From contig JALUUZ010000308.1 of NCBI GenBank assembly GCA_027021095.1, positions 1 through 10,114 on the forward strand: a stretch of 10,114 nt of DNA, written 5' to 3'. Position numbers and translations under genes: made by a program. A model generated the notes under the pieces. That model searched no databases, was not told the DNA's origin, and saw nothing but the letters and a program-made list of their open reading frames with translations. The first letter of the stretch is position 1, and each line of letters starts with the position of its first letter. This document shows, piece after piece, positions 1 through 6,456 of the stretch. The DNA comes from Gammaproteobacteria bacterium. Its GTDB lineage: Bacteria > Pseudomonadota > Gammaproteobacteria > SZUA-21.

Positions 1-166
1 CAATCGGGGCTTTGTCGCGAAAGCGTTGTGCCAGGCTCTCGTCCAGCGATTGCAGTTGCTGACGAAACAGCGTGCGTTTCTGTTGCAGACTGGTCGCCTG
101 CTGCAGCGCCTGCTCGAACTGCGAGTCGTCGAGAAGGTGGGTTACGGACTGGGGAAGTGTGGTCAT
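1..166 (-). CDS. glnD: GlnD, bifunctional uridylyltransferase/uridylyl-removing enzyme (N-terminus only, partial)
   Basis: This is the first 55 codons of a gene that runs off the left edge. The visible protein begins MTTLPQSVTHLLDDSQFEQA and continues with an amphipathic, Gln/Arg-rich helix (LFRQQLQSLDESLAQRF) resembling the helical N-terminus of GlnD ahead of its nucleotidyltransferase domain. The family uridylylates and deuridylylates PII proteins (GlnB/GlnK) in response to glutamine, so controlling nitrogen assimilation in the cytoplasm. No catalytic motif falls inside the window, so identification rests on this N-terminal resemblance and on its place directly after map, the usual gammaproteobacterial order. 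The ATG is well bounded: an in-frame TAG lies only two codons upstream. No clear Shine-Dalgarno is visible, and map ends 35 bases upstream, so it is probably co-transcribed with map. Confidence 0.8.
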   Translation of the reverse strand, partial: MTTLPQSVTHLLDDSQFEQALQQATSLQQKRTLFRQQLQSLDESLAQRFRDKAPI

Positions 167-201
167 TTTCTACAAGCTGGGGGGAAGTGGCTGCTTGGGG
201 C

Positions 202-984
202 CTATTTCTTGGGCAGGACGGGGGTTTCGTTCGGACGTAATGTCAGTACCTCAACGCCGTCTTCAGTCACCAGCAGAGTGTGTTCCCATTGGGCGGACAG
301 CGAGTGGTCTTTGGTGACCACGGTCCAGCCGTCATTCAGGATTTTGATATGACGTTTGCCGGCGTTGATCATCGGCTCGATGGTAAAGGTCATACCGGCC
401 TCCAGGCGCATCCCTTTGCCGGGCTTGCCATAGTGCAGCACCTGTGGATCTTCATGAAACCTCCTGCCGATTCCATGACCGCAGAATTCGCGGACTACGG
501 AGTAATTGTGTTTTTCCGCATGTTTTTGGATCGCATGGCCGATATCACCGAGATGCGCACCGGGCCGGACCTGCTGTATACCGAGCCACAGGCATTCATG
601 GGTAACCCGTGTCAGGCGTTTTGCCAGTTTGCTGGATTCGCCGACGAAAAACATCTTGCTGGTGTCGCCGTGAAAACCGTCCTTGATCACGGTGATATCG
701 ATATTGATGATTTCACCGTTTTTCAGTTTTTTGTCCCCGGGAATCCCATGACAGACCTGGTGGTTGACCGAAGTACAGATCGATTTGGGGAATTCCCGGT
801 AATTCAGTGGCGCTGGAATGGCCTGTTGAGTGTTGACGATATAGTCATGGCAGAGGTCGTTCAGTTCATTGGTGGTAATGCCGGGTTTGACGTAAGGTTC
901 AATCATGACCAGTACATCGGCCGCAAGCGCGCCTGCGATACGCATTTTCTCGATCTCTTCGGCGGTTTTGATCGGCACAGCCAT
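202..984 (-). CDS. map: Type I methionine aminopeptidase
   Basis: A complete 260-residue protein (E. coli Map is 264). The enzyme removes the initiator methionine from nascent proteins in the cytoplasm and uses a dinuclear metal centre. The pita-bread fold ligands are all recognisable: D96 (in NIDITV), D107 (in HGDTSK), H170 (in CGHGIG), E203 (in TIEPM) and E234 (in WEHT). The substrate-site histidines H79 (VCHGIP) and H177 (RFHEDP) are also present. The reading frame is open further upstream to 1032, but I chose the ATG at 984. The protein then starts MAVPIKTAEEIEKM, which aligns with E. coli MAISIKTPEDIEKM, and an AGGA Shine-Dalgarno (complement of 992-995) sits 7 bases upstream. glnD follows 35 bases downstream on the same strand. 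The gene is transcribed divergently from rpsB. Confidence 0.97.
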   Translation of the reverse strand: MAVPIKTAEEIEKMRIAGALAADVLVMIEPYVKPGITTNELNDLCHDYIVNTQQAIPAPLNYREFPKSICTSVNHQVCHGIPGDKKLKNGEIINIDITVIKDGFHGDTSKMFFVGESSKLAKRLTRVTHECLWLGIQQVRPGAHLGDIGHAIQKHAEKHNYSVVREFCGHGIGRRFHEDPQVLHYGKPGKGMRLEAGMTFTIEPMINAGKRHIKILNDGWTVVTKDHSLSAQWEHTLLVTEDGVEVLTLRPNETPVLPKK

Positions 985-1173
985 ATAATCGTCCTGGATG
1001 TTGTCATTGCGCATAGAATCTGTACTGCCCACTGTCTATTGTTACGTTTGTTTCCAGCCGCTTCCCAATGTGCGTGGCACAGTGAGGAATCCATACTTGG
1101 AAAAGCTGGTCCAAGGCTTGGTTCTTGCTAAGAAAATACCGTTGCCGCCGGATTACGTCAGGCTTAAGTATTC

Positions 1174-1204
1174 ATTATAAGCCATGCACGCACAATTCAT
1201 GCAA
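1174..1204 (-). promoter_or_regulatory. Possible sigma-70 promoter for map-glnD
   Basis: On the minus strand a perfect TATAAT lies at the complement of 1174-1179. The best upstream hexamer is TTGCAT (complement of 1199-1204), but the 19-base spacer is longer than ideal. If used, transcription would start near 1167 and give an untranslated leader of roughly 180 bases before map. This is a motif match only, and the weak -35 with long spacing keeps confidence low. The proposed -35 borders the repeat element that starts near 1206. Confidence 0.35.
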
Positions 1205-1205
1205 T

Positions 1206-1476
1206 AAATTTGGGACACACGGATTTTGGAAGGGAAATTGGGGACACACACTGATTCGGATTCCAGAGGCACTTGGGGTTTTTAGGGGTTGCAGAAATCT
1301 TTGCCCGTGGGTGCTGACCCTGACTTGTCACTCTCATTGGGGCCGTACCACTGTGCTGTCGCAGTAACCGGGTGGTGAGAGATGTCGGCCAGGCAATTTG
1401 TGTGTGTCCAGATTTTCCGCGCGGAATTCGTGTGTCCCAAACTTGCGCGAATTCATGTGTGTCCCGAAAATATTTT
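1206..1476. repeat. Inverted array of ~28-base repeats with a GGGACACAC core; probable non-coding mobile/REP-like element
   Basis: Two copies of GGGACACAC lie in plus orientation at 1212-1220 and 1241-1249, starts 29 bases apart. Three copies in the opposite orientation (GTGTGTCC or GTGTGTCCC) lie at 1402-1409, 1430-1438 and 1457-1465, starts 28 and 27 bases apart. The similarity extends into flanking A/T-rich sequence: the 13-mer TTTGGGACACACG is found at 1209-1221 and, inverted, at 1429-1441. The arms enclose about 150 bases with no recognisable gene but with small dyads (GGGT 1309-1312 with ACCC 1317-1320; CTCTCA 1331-1336 with TGAGAG 1376-1381). The architecture suggests a miniature element or REP-type cluster mobilised in trans. 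From memory, similar GGGACACAC-type repeats accompany IS200-like REP-associated transposases in gammaproteobacteria, but I cannot verify that here. No transposase or clear target duplication is visible. Confidence 0.6.
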
Positions 1477-1517
1477 CCTTGTAAAAAGGATGGGTATTTG
1501 CTGGTGGTGGAAGTAAG

Positions 1518-1546
1518 TTGTTGTCGGCGCGTATCTGTGGTATAAA
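1518..1546 (+). promoter_or_regulatory. rpsB(-tsf) sigma-70 promoter with GC-rich discriminator
   Basis: TTGTTG (1518-1523) and TATAAA (1541-1546) are separated by an ideal 17 bases. They are followed by ACGCGCACG, a GC-rich discriminator typical of ribosomal-protein and rRNA promoters that are repressed by ppGpp/DksA. Transcription would start near 1553 and give a leader of about 127 bases. AT-rich DNA at 1466-1487 (AAAATATTTTCC, then TAAAAAGG) lies upstream, partly from the edge of the repeat element. The promoter is inferred from motifs and position. Stringent control is an inference from the discriminator. Confidence 0.65.
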
Positions 1547-1552
1547 ACGCGC

Positions 1553-1679
1553 ACGTAAAAATCCGTGTATTTATCGGCACATATTGCGGGGTGCCCTGGC
1601 TGAACTGTTTGTTTTCCGGTCAGGGTCGCGGTATGGGATAAATATGTTGACTTAACCCCAACAATCAGGAGTAGTTTAA
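1553..1679 (+). promoter_or_regulatory. Structured 5' leader of rpsB, probable S2 autoregulatory element
   Basis: The leader can form a strong 9-bp stem, 1594-1602 with 1617-1625 (CCCTGGCTG with CGGTCAGGG, two G-U pairs, 14-base loop). An upstream hairpin is possible at 1576-1580 with 1591-1595 (GGCAC with GTGCC), sharing two bases with the first. GGGG at 1588-1591 could pair with CCCC at 1656-1659, just ahead of the ribosome binding site, giving a pseudoknot. Gammaproteobacterial rpsB leaders are known to be conserved, structured and repressed by S2 (the E. coli leader is also annotated as t44/tff RNA). I infer the same role here. A Shine-Dalgarno AGGAG at 1667-1671 lies 8 bases from the rpsB ATG. 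The pairings are by eye and unfolded. Confidence 0.5.
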
Positions 1680-2513
1680 ATGGCTAAGGTCACCATGCGC
1701 CAGATGCTTGAGGCCGGCGTGCATTTTGGACACCAGACTCGTTACTGGAATCCAAAAATGAGCCCGTACATTTTTGGCGAACGCAGTAACATCCATATCA
1801 TCAACCTGGAAAAAACCCTTCCACTGTTTCATGAGGCGATCAACTTTGTCGGTGGTATTGCGGCACGGCAGGGGACGATTCTGTTTGTCGGCACCAAACG
1901 TTCGTCGCGTGACACGATCAAGGAACAGGCGATCCGCTGCGGCATGCCGTATGTCAATCATCGCTGGCTTGGCGGGATGCTGACCAACTATAAAACCGTC
2001 AAGCAGTCGATCAAGCGCTTGAAGGAACTTGAAGCCTTGCTCACCGAAGGGGAAGCCGAGCATCTGCACAAGAAGGAAGTCTTGATGTTGACCCGTGAGC
2101 TGGAAAAGCTGGAAAAGAGTCTTGGTGGAATCAAGGACATGGGCGGCTTGCCGGACGCGTTGTTCATCATTGATGTCGCGCATGAAAAAATCGCGGTCAG
2201 CGAAGCCAAAAAGCTCAATATTCCGGTCGTTGCCGTTGTGGATTCAAATAACAGTCCACTGGGCGTGGATTATGTGATTCCTGGCAATGACGATGCCATT
2301 CGTGCCATTCAGCTCTATACCACCGGTATCGCCGATGCAGTGATCGATGGACAGACCTCTGCGCAGACCGTGGCAGCGGCGGAAGATGAATTCGTCGAGC
2401 TCGACAAGGCGGAAGCGGCGAAGGCAAAAAAGACAGCGAAAAAGACTGGTTCGGCGAAGAAAGCAACGGCAAAGAAGCAGGCAGACTCAGCTGAGCCCAA
2501 GGCGGGAGACTGA
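1680..2513 (+). CDS. rpsB: 30S ribosomal protein S2
   Basis: A complete 277-residue S2 protein of the small ribosomal subunit. It binds late in 30S assembly near the head-body junction and is needed to bring S1 to the ribosome. Family hallmarks are clear: GVHFGHQTRYWNPKM (13-27), FIFGER-type segment and HIINLEKT (39-46), NHRWLGGMLTN (93-103), and GGLPDALFIID (155-165). The family pattern PGNDDAIRA ends the core near 209. The E. coli protein is 241 residues. The excess here is a low-complexity Lys/Ala-rich tail from about residue 242 (DKAEAAKAKKTAKK and onward), probably disordered and RNA-binding. Start: ATG with AGGAG 8 bases upstream, and the product begins MAKVTMRQMLEAGVHFGHQ as expected. 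It is followed by tsf, the invariant partner, after a 155-base spacer. Confidence 0.98.
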   Translation: MAKVTMRQMLEAGVHFGHQTRYWNPKMSPYIFGERSNIHIINLEKTLPLFHEAINFVGGIAARQGTILFVGTKRSSRDTIKEQAIRCGMPYVNHRWLGGMLTNYKTVKQSIKRLKELEALLTEGEAEHLHKKEVLMLTRELEKLEKSLGGIKDMGGLPDALFIIDVAHEKIAVSEAKKLNIPVVAVVDSNNSPLGVDYVIPGNDDAIRAIQLYTTGIADAVIDGQTSAQTVAAAEDEFVELDKAEAAKAKKTAKKTGSAKKATAKKQADSAEPKAGD

Positions 2514-2533
2514 CACAGGCTGTCTGGGGCTTC

Positions 2534-2570
2534 GTCACAGGGTCCTTGTGGCCCGTGACGGCACCACAAG
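2534..2570 (+). promoter_or_regulatory. Two overlapping, mutually exclusive hairpins in the rpsB-tsf spacer (possible attenuator or processing site)
   Basis: The 155-base spacer 2514-2668 can form either of two hairpins. The first pairs GTCAC-A-GGG (2534-2542) with CCC-GTGAC (2552-2559), 8 base pairs with one bulged A. The second pairs CTTGTGG (2545-2551) with CCACAAG (2564-2570), a perfect 7-bp stem, optionally topped by CCG/CGG (2553-2555 with 2559-2561). They share bases and cannot coexist. The second is followed only by TTTGT, not a true T-tract, so a strong intrinsic terminator is unlikely. A partial attenuator, RNA processing or transcript-stabilising element that sets the S2:EF-Ts ratio is possible. 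This is inference from pairing alone. Confidence 0.4.
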
Positions 2571-2668
2571 TTTGTCGGAGACATCGAGCAGACTCATCAG
2601 ACACATTTGAACCAGCAAGCGCTGCCGGTAGCACCAGGCAGTGATGTATTTTTCAGAGGTTAGCGGTT

Positions 2669-3547
2669 ATGGCAATTACAGCAGCATTAGTGAAAGAGCT
2701 TCGCGAGCGTACAGGCGCGGGCATGATGGAGTGCAAAAAAGCACTGGTTGAGACAGATGGCGACATCGAACTGGCACTGGACAATCTGCGCAAGGCAGGT
2801 GCGGCCAAGGCCGACAAGAAGGCCGGCCGGGTCGCGGCCGAAGGCCGCGTCGTCTATCAGTTGTCCGATGACGGCAAGACAGCGGCCATCGTCGAGGTCA
2901 ATTGTGAGACCGACTTTGTCGCCGGCGATGACAACTTTGCCGAGTTTGCGGCCAAGGTCTGTCAGCGTGTACTGGCTGACAACCCGGCCGATGTCGAGGC
3001 GCTCAGTGCGTTGCCGCTCGACGACGCAGGTGACACGAGCATCAATGCGGCGCGAGAGGCCCTGATCGGCAAGATCGGCGAGAATATCCAGATCCGGCGT
3101 TTTTACCGGCTGACCACGGAAAACAAGTTCGGCTTGTACCAGCACGGGTCACGGATTGGTGTCATCGTCGACTACGAGGGCGGCAGTGACGAGTTGGGTA
3201 AGGACATAGCGATGCATATTGCCGCCAGCCGGCCGGTCTGTGTGACCGAAGACCAGGTGCCTGCTGACCTGGTGCAAAGGGAGCGGGAAATCTTCCTTGC
3301 GCAGGCCAAGGAAAGCGGCAAGCCGGAAGAGATTGCCAAGAAGATGGTCGAGGGCAAGATGCGCAAATTCCTGTCTGAAATAACCTTGCTTGGCCAGGCT
3401 TTCGTCAAGGACCCGGATCAGACCGTCGGCAAGCTGCTTGCCAGCCAGAATGCGCAGGTGCACAATTTTTTACGGATCGAGGTTGGTGAGGGAATCGAGA
3501 AAAAATCGGAGAATTTTGCCGAAGAAGTCATGTCGCAGATTAAATAA
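2669..3547 (+). CDS. tsf: Translation elongation factor Ts
   Basis: A complete 292-residue EF-Ts (E. coli 283). It is the cytoplasmic nucleotide-exchange factor that releases GDP from EF-Tu. The N-terminal UBA-like three-helix domain spans about residues 1-54 and includes the family signature LRERTGAGMMECKKAL (11-26). The TDFV motif at 81-84, whose D82 and F83 act in displacing Mg-GDP from EF-Tu, is intact. HIAMHIAASRP lies in the core dimer-like domain, KMVEGKMRKF and FVKDPDQTVG follow, and RIEVGEGIE is near the C-terminus. Start: ATG with AGAGGT at 2655-2660, 8 bases upstream, giving MAITAALVKELRERTG. It lies in the rpsB transcription unit and is followed by pyrH after 43 bases with no terminator visible between them. 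Confidence 0.98.
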   Translation: MAITAALVKELRERTGAGMMECKKALVETDGDIELALDNLRKAGAAKADKKAGRVAAEGRVVYQLSDDGKTAAIVEVNCETDFVAGDDNFAEFAAKVCQRVLADNPADVEALSALPLDDAGDTSINAAREALIGKIGENIQIRRFYRLTTENKFGLYQHGSRIGVIVDYEGGSDELGKDIAMHIAASRPVCVTEDQVPADLVQREREIFLAQAKESGKPEEIAKKMVEGKMRKFLSEITLLGQAFVKDPDQTVGKLLASQNAQVHNFLRIEVGEGIEKKSENFAEEVMSQIK

Positions 3548-3590
3548 GACCATTTACCTTTCAATCATTTGATCGACAAACGGGGACTTT

Positions 3591-4313
3591 ATGACAGATG
3601 CAGCAGCTGCCTATCGGCGCATATTACTCAAGTTGAGTGGCGAGGCGTTAATGGGGAGCGAAGACTATGGCATCGATCCTAAAGTGATGGAACGTATCGC
3701 CGCGGAGATCAAATCGATCTCTGCGCTCGGTGTTGAGATCGGGATTGTGATCGGCGGCGGCAATATCTTCCGTGGTGCAGGCCTGGCACAGTCAGGGATC
3801 GATCGTGTTGCCGGGGATCACATGGGCATGTTGTCCACGGTCATCAATTCGCTGGCGATGCAGGATGTGCTCGAGCGCAAGGGGTTAGCCGTGCGGGTGA
3901 TGTCGGCGTTGAGCATTCACCAGGTCTGCGAGGACTATATCCGTCGGCGCGCGGTACGTCACCTGCAGAAGGGGCGGGTCGTGATTTTCGCTGCCGGCAC
4001 CGGCAATCCCTTTTTTACTACCGACTCGGCCGCGAGCCTGCGTGCGATCGAGATCAACGCCGACCTGATGATCAAGGCCACCAAAGTCGATGGCGTCTAT
4101 TCCGCAGACCCGGTCAAGGACAGCAATGCCGTGCGCTATCAGCACCTCAGTTATGACCAGGTGATCGATCAACGGCTACAGGTCATGGATGCCACGGCCA
4201 TCGTGCTGTGCCGGGATCACAAGGTACCATTACGTGTAATGAATATATATACTGAAGGTGATTTGTTGAAGGTGGTCAAAGGCGACGACGGGATTGGCAC
4301 TTCTGTTGACTAG
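3591..4313 (+). CDS. pyrH: UMP kinase (uridylate kinase)
   Basis: A complete 240-residue bacterial UMP kinase of the amino-acid-kinase fold (E. coli 241). It phosphorylates UMP to UDP with ATP, is hexameric and typically GTP-activated and UTP-inhibited, and feeds RNA, DNA and UDP-sugar synthesis. Motifs: ILLKLSGEAL (11-20), the GGGN phosphate loop (55-58) followed by IFRGAG, GDHMGMLSTVIN (75-86), and the nucleotide-binding GTGNPFFTTDSAA (136-148). KATKVDGVYSADP (162-174) lies in the ATP-binding half. The start ATG has GGGGA at 3582-3586, spacing only 4 bases. The N-terminus aligns well with the family, so I keep it. frr follows 27 bases after the stop, as in most bacteria. Confidence 0.98.
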   Translation: MTDAAAAYRRILLKLSGEALMGSEDYGIDPKVMERIAAEIKSISALGVEIGIVIGGGNIFRGAGLAQSGIDRVAGDHMGMLSTVINSLAMQDVLERKGLAVRVMSALSIHQVCEDYIRRRAVRHLQKGRVVIFAAGTGNPFFTTDSAASLRAIEINADLMIKATKVDGVYSADPVKDSNAVRYQHLSYDQVIDQRLQVMDATAIVLCRDHKVPLRVMNIYTEGDLLKVVKGDDGIGTSVD

Positions 4314-4340
4314 CTGCTGTTTGGCCAAGAGGAATGAAAA

Positions 4341-4898
4341 ATGATTGATGAGATTAAACAGGATGCCAGCGACCGAATGGACAAGTCGGTCAGTGCGTTG
4401 AAGACCGAATTGAGCAAAATCCGTACGGGGCGTGCCCACACCAGCCTGTTGGACCATATTACAGTAGACTACTACGGGAACAAGACTCCGTTGAAGCAGG
4501 TCGCCAATATCTCGGTCGAGGATGCGCGCACCTTGACGATTTCGCCGTGGGAGAAAAACATGGTCCAGGTGATCGAAAAGGCGATCATGAATTCGGATCT
4601 TGGCCTGAATCCGGCGACTGCCGGAACGGTCATCCGTGTGCCGATGCCTCCGTTGACCGAGGAGCGGCGCAAGGACCTGGTCAAGGTGGTACGCCAGGAA
4701 GCGGAAGCCGGGCGTGTGGCGATCCGCAATATCCGCCGCGATGCGATCAGTACCTTGAAGGAACTGCAAAAGGACAAGGCGCTTTCGGAGGACGATTTGC
4801 GCCGTGGTGAGGAAGTGATCCAGAAACTTACCGACAAGTTCGTGCACACGGTAGACGAGGTACTGAAGCAGAAAGAAGCCGAGTTGATGGAAGTCTGA
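4341..4898 (+). CDS. frr: Ribosome recycling factor
   Basis: A complete 185-residue protein, exactly the E. coli RRF length. With EF-G it splits post-termination ribosomes so that subunits can be reused. The L-shaped tRNA-like architecture is apparent: helices of domain I at about 1-30 and 105-185, and the beta domain II at about 31-104. Conserved stretches include LSKIRTGRA (24-32), SLLDHI, SDLGLNPATAG (85-95), PPLTEERRKDL (103-113) and VAIRNIRRDA (126-135) with R132, the position known to be essential in E. coli RRF. Start: ATG preceded by AGAGGA at 4328-4333, 7-base spacing. Only 12 bases separate its stop from uppS. Confidence 0.98.
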   Translation: MIDEIKQDASDRMDKSVSALKTELSKIRTGRAHTSLLDHITVDYYGNKTPLKQVANISVEDARTLTISPWEKNMVQVIEKAIMNSDLGLNPATAGTVIRVPMPPLTEERRKDLVKVVRQEAEAGRVAIRNIRRDAISTLKELQKDKALSEDDLRRGEEVIQKLTDKFVHTVDEVLKQKEAELMEV

Positions 4899-4910
4899 AG
4901 TCACTGGGCG

Positions 4911-5645
4911 ATGAAACTGCTCCCGGGCCATATTGCAGTCGTCATGGATGGCAACGGCCGTTGGGCCAGGCAGCGCGGATTGAGCAGGAATGCCGGCCAC
5001 CGGGCCGGTGTCGAAGCGACCAGGCTGCTGGTCGAGAACTGCGTCAGGCATGGAATCAAAGCGCTGACCCTGTTTGCCTTCAGCAGCGAGAACTGGAACC
5101 GGCCGCAGCAGGAGGTCGGGCTGCTGATGGAGTTGTTCCTGCTCAGCCTGAAACGCGAGATCTCACGCTTGCACAAGAATAACATCCGCGTCGACTTTCT
5201 CGGTGATCTTGGTGCTTTCCCCGCAAGACTACAGCAACAGATCAATGCTGCACGTGAACGTACCAAGAATAATGACGGGATGTCGTTGCACGTCGCTGTC
5301 AACTACGGTGGGCGCTGGGATATTCTGCAAGCGGTCAAGAAAGTGGTACACGAGGCCAGGCAGGGCCGGCTGGACGTGGATTCGTTCAGTGAACAGGATT
5401 TTTCCCGCTACCTGGCGACAGCCGGGGTGCAGGACCCGGACCTGTTGATCCGCACCAGCGGCGAGCAGCGCATCAGTAACTTCCTGCTGTGGCAGCTGGC
5501 CTACACCGAATGTTATTTTACCAAGACCCTGTGGCCTGATTTCGACGCGGCCGAGCTTGAACTGGCACTGGACGCCTATGCACAGCGTCAGCGGCGTTTT
5601 GGCAAAATCGCGGAGCAGCTTAAAGGAAACGGTGAGAATGCTTAA
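4911..5645 (+). CDS. uppS: Undecaprenyl diphosphate synthase (cis-prenyltransferase)
   Basis: A 244-residue cis-prenyltransferase. It adds eight isopentenyl units to farnesyl diphosphate to make C55 undecaprenyl diphosphate, the carrier lipid for peptidoglycan and O-antigen. The catalytic Asp is D13 in MDGNGRWAR (12-20). Also present are FAFSSENWNRP (55-65), MELF, NYGGRWDI (131-138), and the IPP-binding RTSGEQRISNFLLWQ (181-195) with YFTKTLWPDF. It lacks most of the short N-terminal extension of E. coli UppS (253 residues). The start is forced: the first ATG after an in-frame stop, which is the frr terminator at 4896-4898. The Shine-Dalgarno is weak, so coupling to frr translation is likely. 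It overlaps cdsA by 8 bases. Confidence 0.97.
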   Translation: MKLLPGHIAVVMDGNGRWARQRGLSRNAGHRAGVEATRLLVENCVRHGIKALTLFAFSSENWNRPQQEVGLLMELFLLSLKREISRLHKNNIRVDFLGDLGAFPARLQQQINAARERTKNNDGMSLHVAVNYGGRWDILQAVKKVVHEARQGRLDVDSFSEQDFSRYLATAGVQDPDLLIRTSGEQRISNFLLWQLAYTECYFTKTLWPDFDAAELELALDAYAQRQRRFGKIAEQLKGNGENA

Positions 5646-6456
5646 ACAGAGAGTCCTGACGGCGTTGGTCCTTGCGCCCTTGTTTTTGTCAGCGGTGGTG
5701 TTGCTGAAACCGGTCTTTATGGCCATGATACTGGCGCTGTTTATCCTGGTGGGTGCCTGGGAATGGACCCGGTTGGTCAAGCTCAGGGCGGTTTGGCTGC
5801 GCGCAGCCTATGTCGGGCTGATCGGCCTGTTTTTGTGGGCAGGTTGGTACTATATCGATGCCAGGGGTTCACTGATGCCCTTGTTGACCGTCACCGCCGG
5901 TTGGTGGCTGCTGGCCCTGTTGTGGGTGTTGAACTACCCGCTGGGCCAGCAGGCAGACGGGGTGAGCCAGCTGGTCAAATCCGTCGCCGGCATACTGGTG
6001 CTGGTGCCGGCATGGATGGCACTGGTCAGCATGCATACCCAAGGCTACCAGTGGTTTCTGTACCTGTTCGTGTTGATCTGGGTCGCCGACAGCGGCGCTT
6101 ATTTTTCCGGGCGGGCCTGGGGCAGGCACAAACTGGCGCCGAAGGTCAGCCCTGGAAAGAGCTGGGAGGGCGTCTACGGTGCGTTGGTGCTGGTCGCTGT
6201 CTATGCCTACCTGGCCAGTTACTGGCTCGCGTTGCCAGCGGATGGGGTCATGGCGTTCGTGTTGCTCAGCCTGGTGATCGTGCCGGTTTCGGTGCTCGGC
6301 GACTTGTTTGAGAGTATGATCAAGCGCTACAGCGGTGAGAAAGACAGCGGCACGATTCTGCCCGGTCATGGCGGTGTGCTCGATCGTATCGATAGTGTGA
6401 CGTCGGCGGCACCGGTTTTTCTGCTTGGCGGCATCCTGTTAGAACTGATCCAATGA
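5638..6456 (+). CDS. cdsA: Phosphatidate cytidylyltransferase (CDP-diacylglycerol synthase)
   Basis: A 272-residue polytopic inner-membrane enzyme (E. coli 285) that converts phosphatidic acid and CTP to CDP-diacylglycerol, the precursor of all major phospholipids. There are several hydrophobic segments, including about 6-24, 27-42, 57-71, 81-98, 115-131, 138-150, 181-197, 205-220 and 257-271. The family signature is intact at 226-250: SMIKR, then KDSGTILPGHGG and LDR, carrying the catalytic acidic and metal-binding residues. WVADSGAYFSGR and KVSPGKSWEG (169-178) are also typical. The frame is open from 5557, inside uppS, but the ATG at 5638 gives MLKQRVLTALVLAP, the normal family start, with AAGGA 10 bases upstream. 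It overlaps uppS by 8 bases and dxr by 4 (ATGA). Confidence 0.97.
   Translation: MLKQRVLTALVLAPLFLSAVVLLKPVFMAMILALFILVGAWEWTRLVKLRAVWLRAAYVGLIGLFLWAGWYYIDARGSLMPLLTVTAGWWLLALLWVLNYPLGQQADGVSQLVKSVAGILVLVPAWMALVSMHTQGYQWFLYLFVLIWVADSGAYFSGRAWGRHKLAPKVSPGKSWEGVYGALVLVAVYAYLASYWLALPADGVMAFVLLSLVIVPVSVLGDLFESMIKRYSGEKDSGTILPGHGGVLDRIDSVTSAAPVFLLGGILLELIQ

Noticed and set aside
280..1131. A 283-codon open frame on the plus strand
   Set aside because: It lies antisense to map, which has complete family motifs and a good ribosome binding site. The antisense product has no recognisable family features.
1402..1465. CRISPR-like array with ~28-base period
   Set aside because: Only about 9 bases are well conserved per unit, there are just three units on one arm, and the other arm is inverted. 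There are no long identical repeats and no cas genes.
1382..1516. A 44-codon plus-strand frame starting MSARQFVCVQIF with recurring VCP/VCV units
   Set aside because: The recurring Val-Cys units are simply the translated GTGTGTCCC repeats. There is no ribosome binding site or known domain.
1197..1580. A 127-codon minus-strand frame across the intergenic repeats
   Set aside because: It spans the repeat arrays and the rpsB promoter, has no family resemblance, and its composition follows the repeats (VCPKF/VWDT-like fragments). Likely chance.
2545..2575. Rho-independent terminator after rpsB
   Set aside because: The stem is followed by TTTGT only, no run of T residues, and tsf is expected in the same transcript.
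5557..5637. Upstream start for cdsA giving 27 more residues
   Set aside because: The extension lies wholly inside uppS coding sequence and is polar, unlike CdsA N-termini. The ATG at 5638 begins the normal membrane segment.
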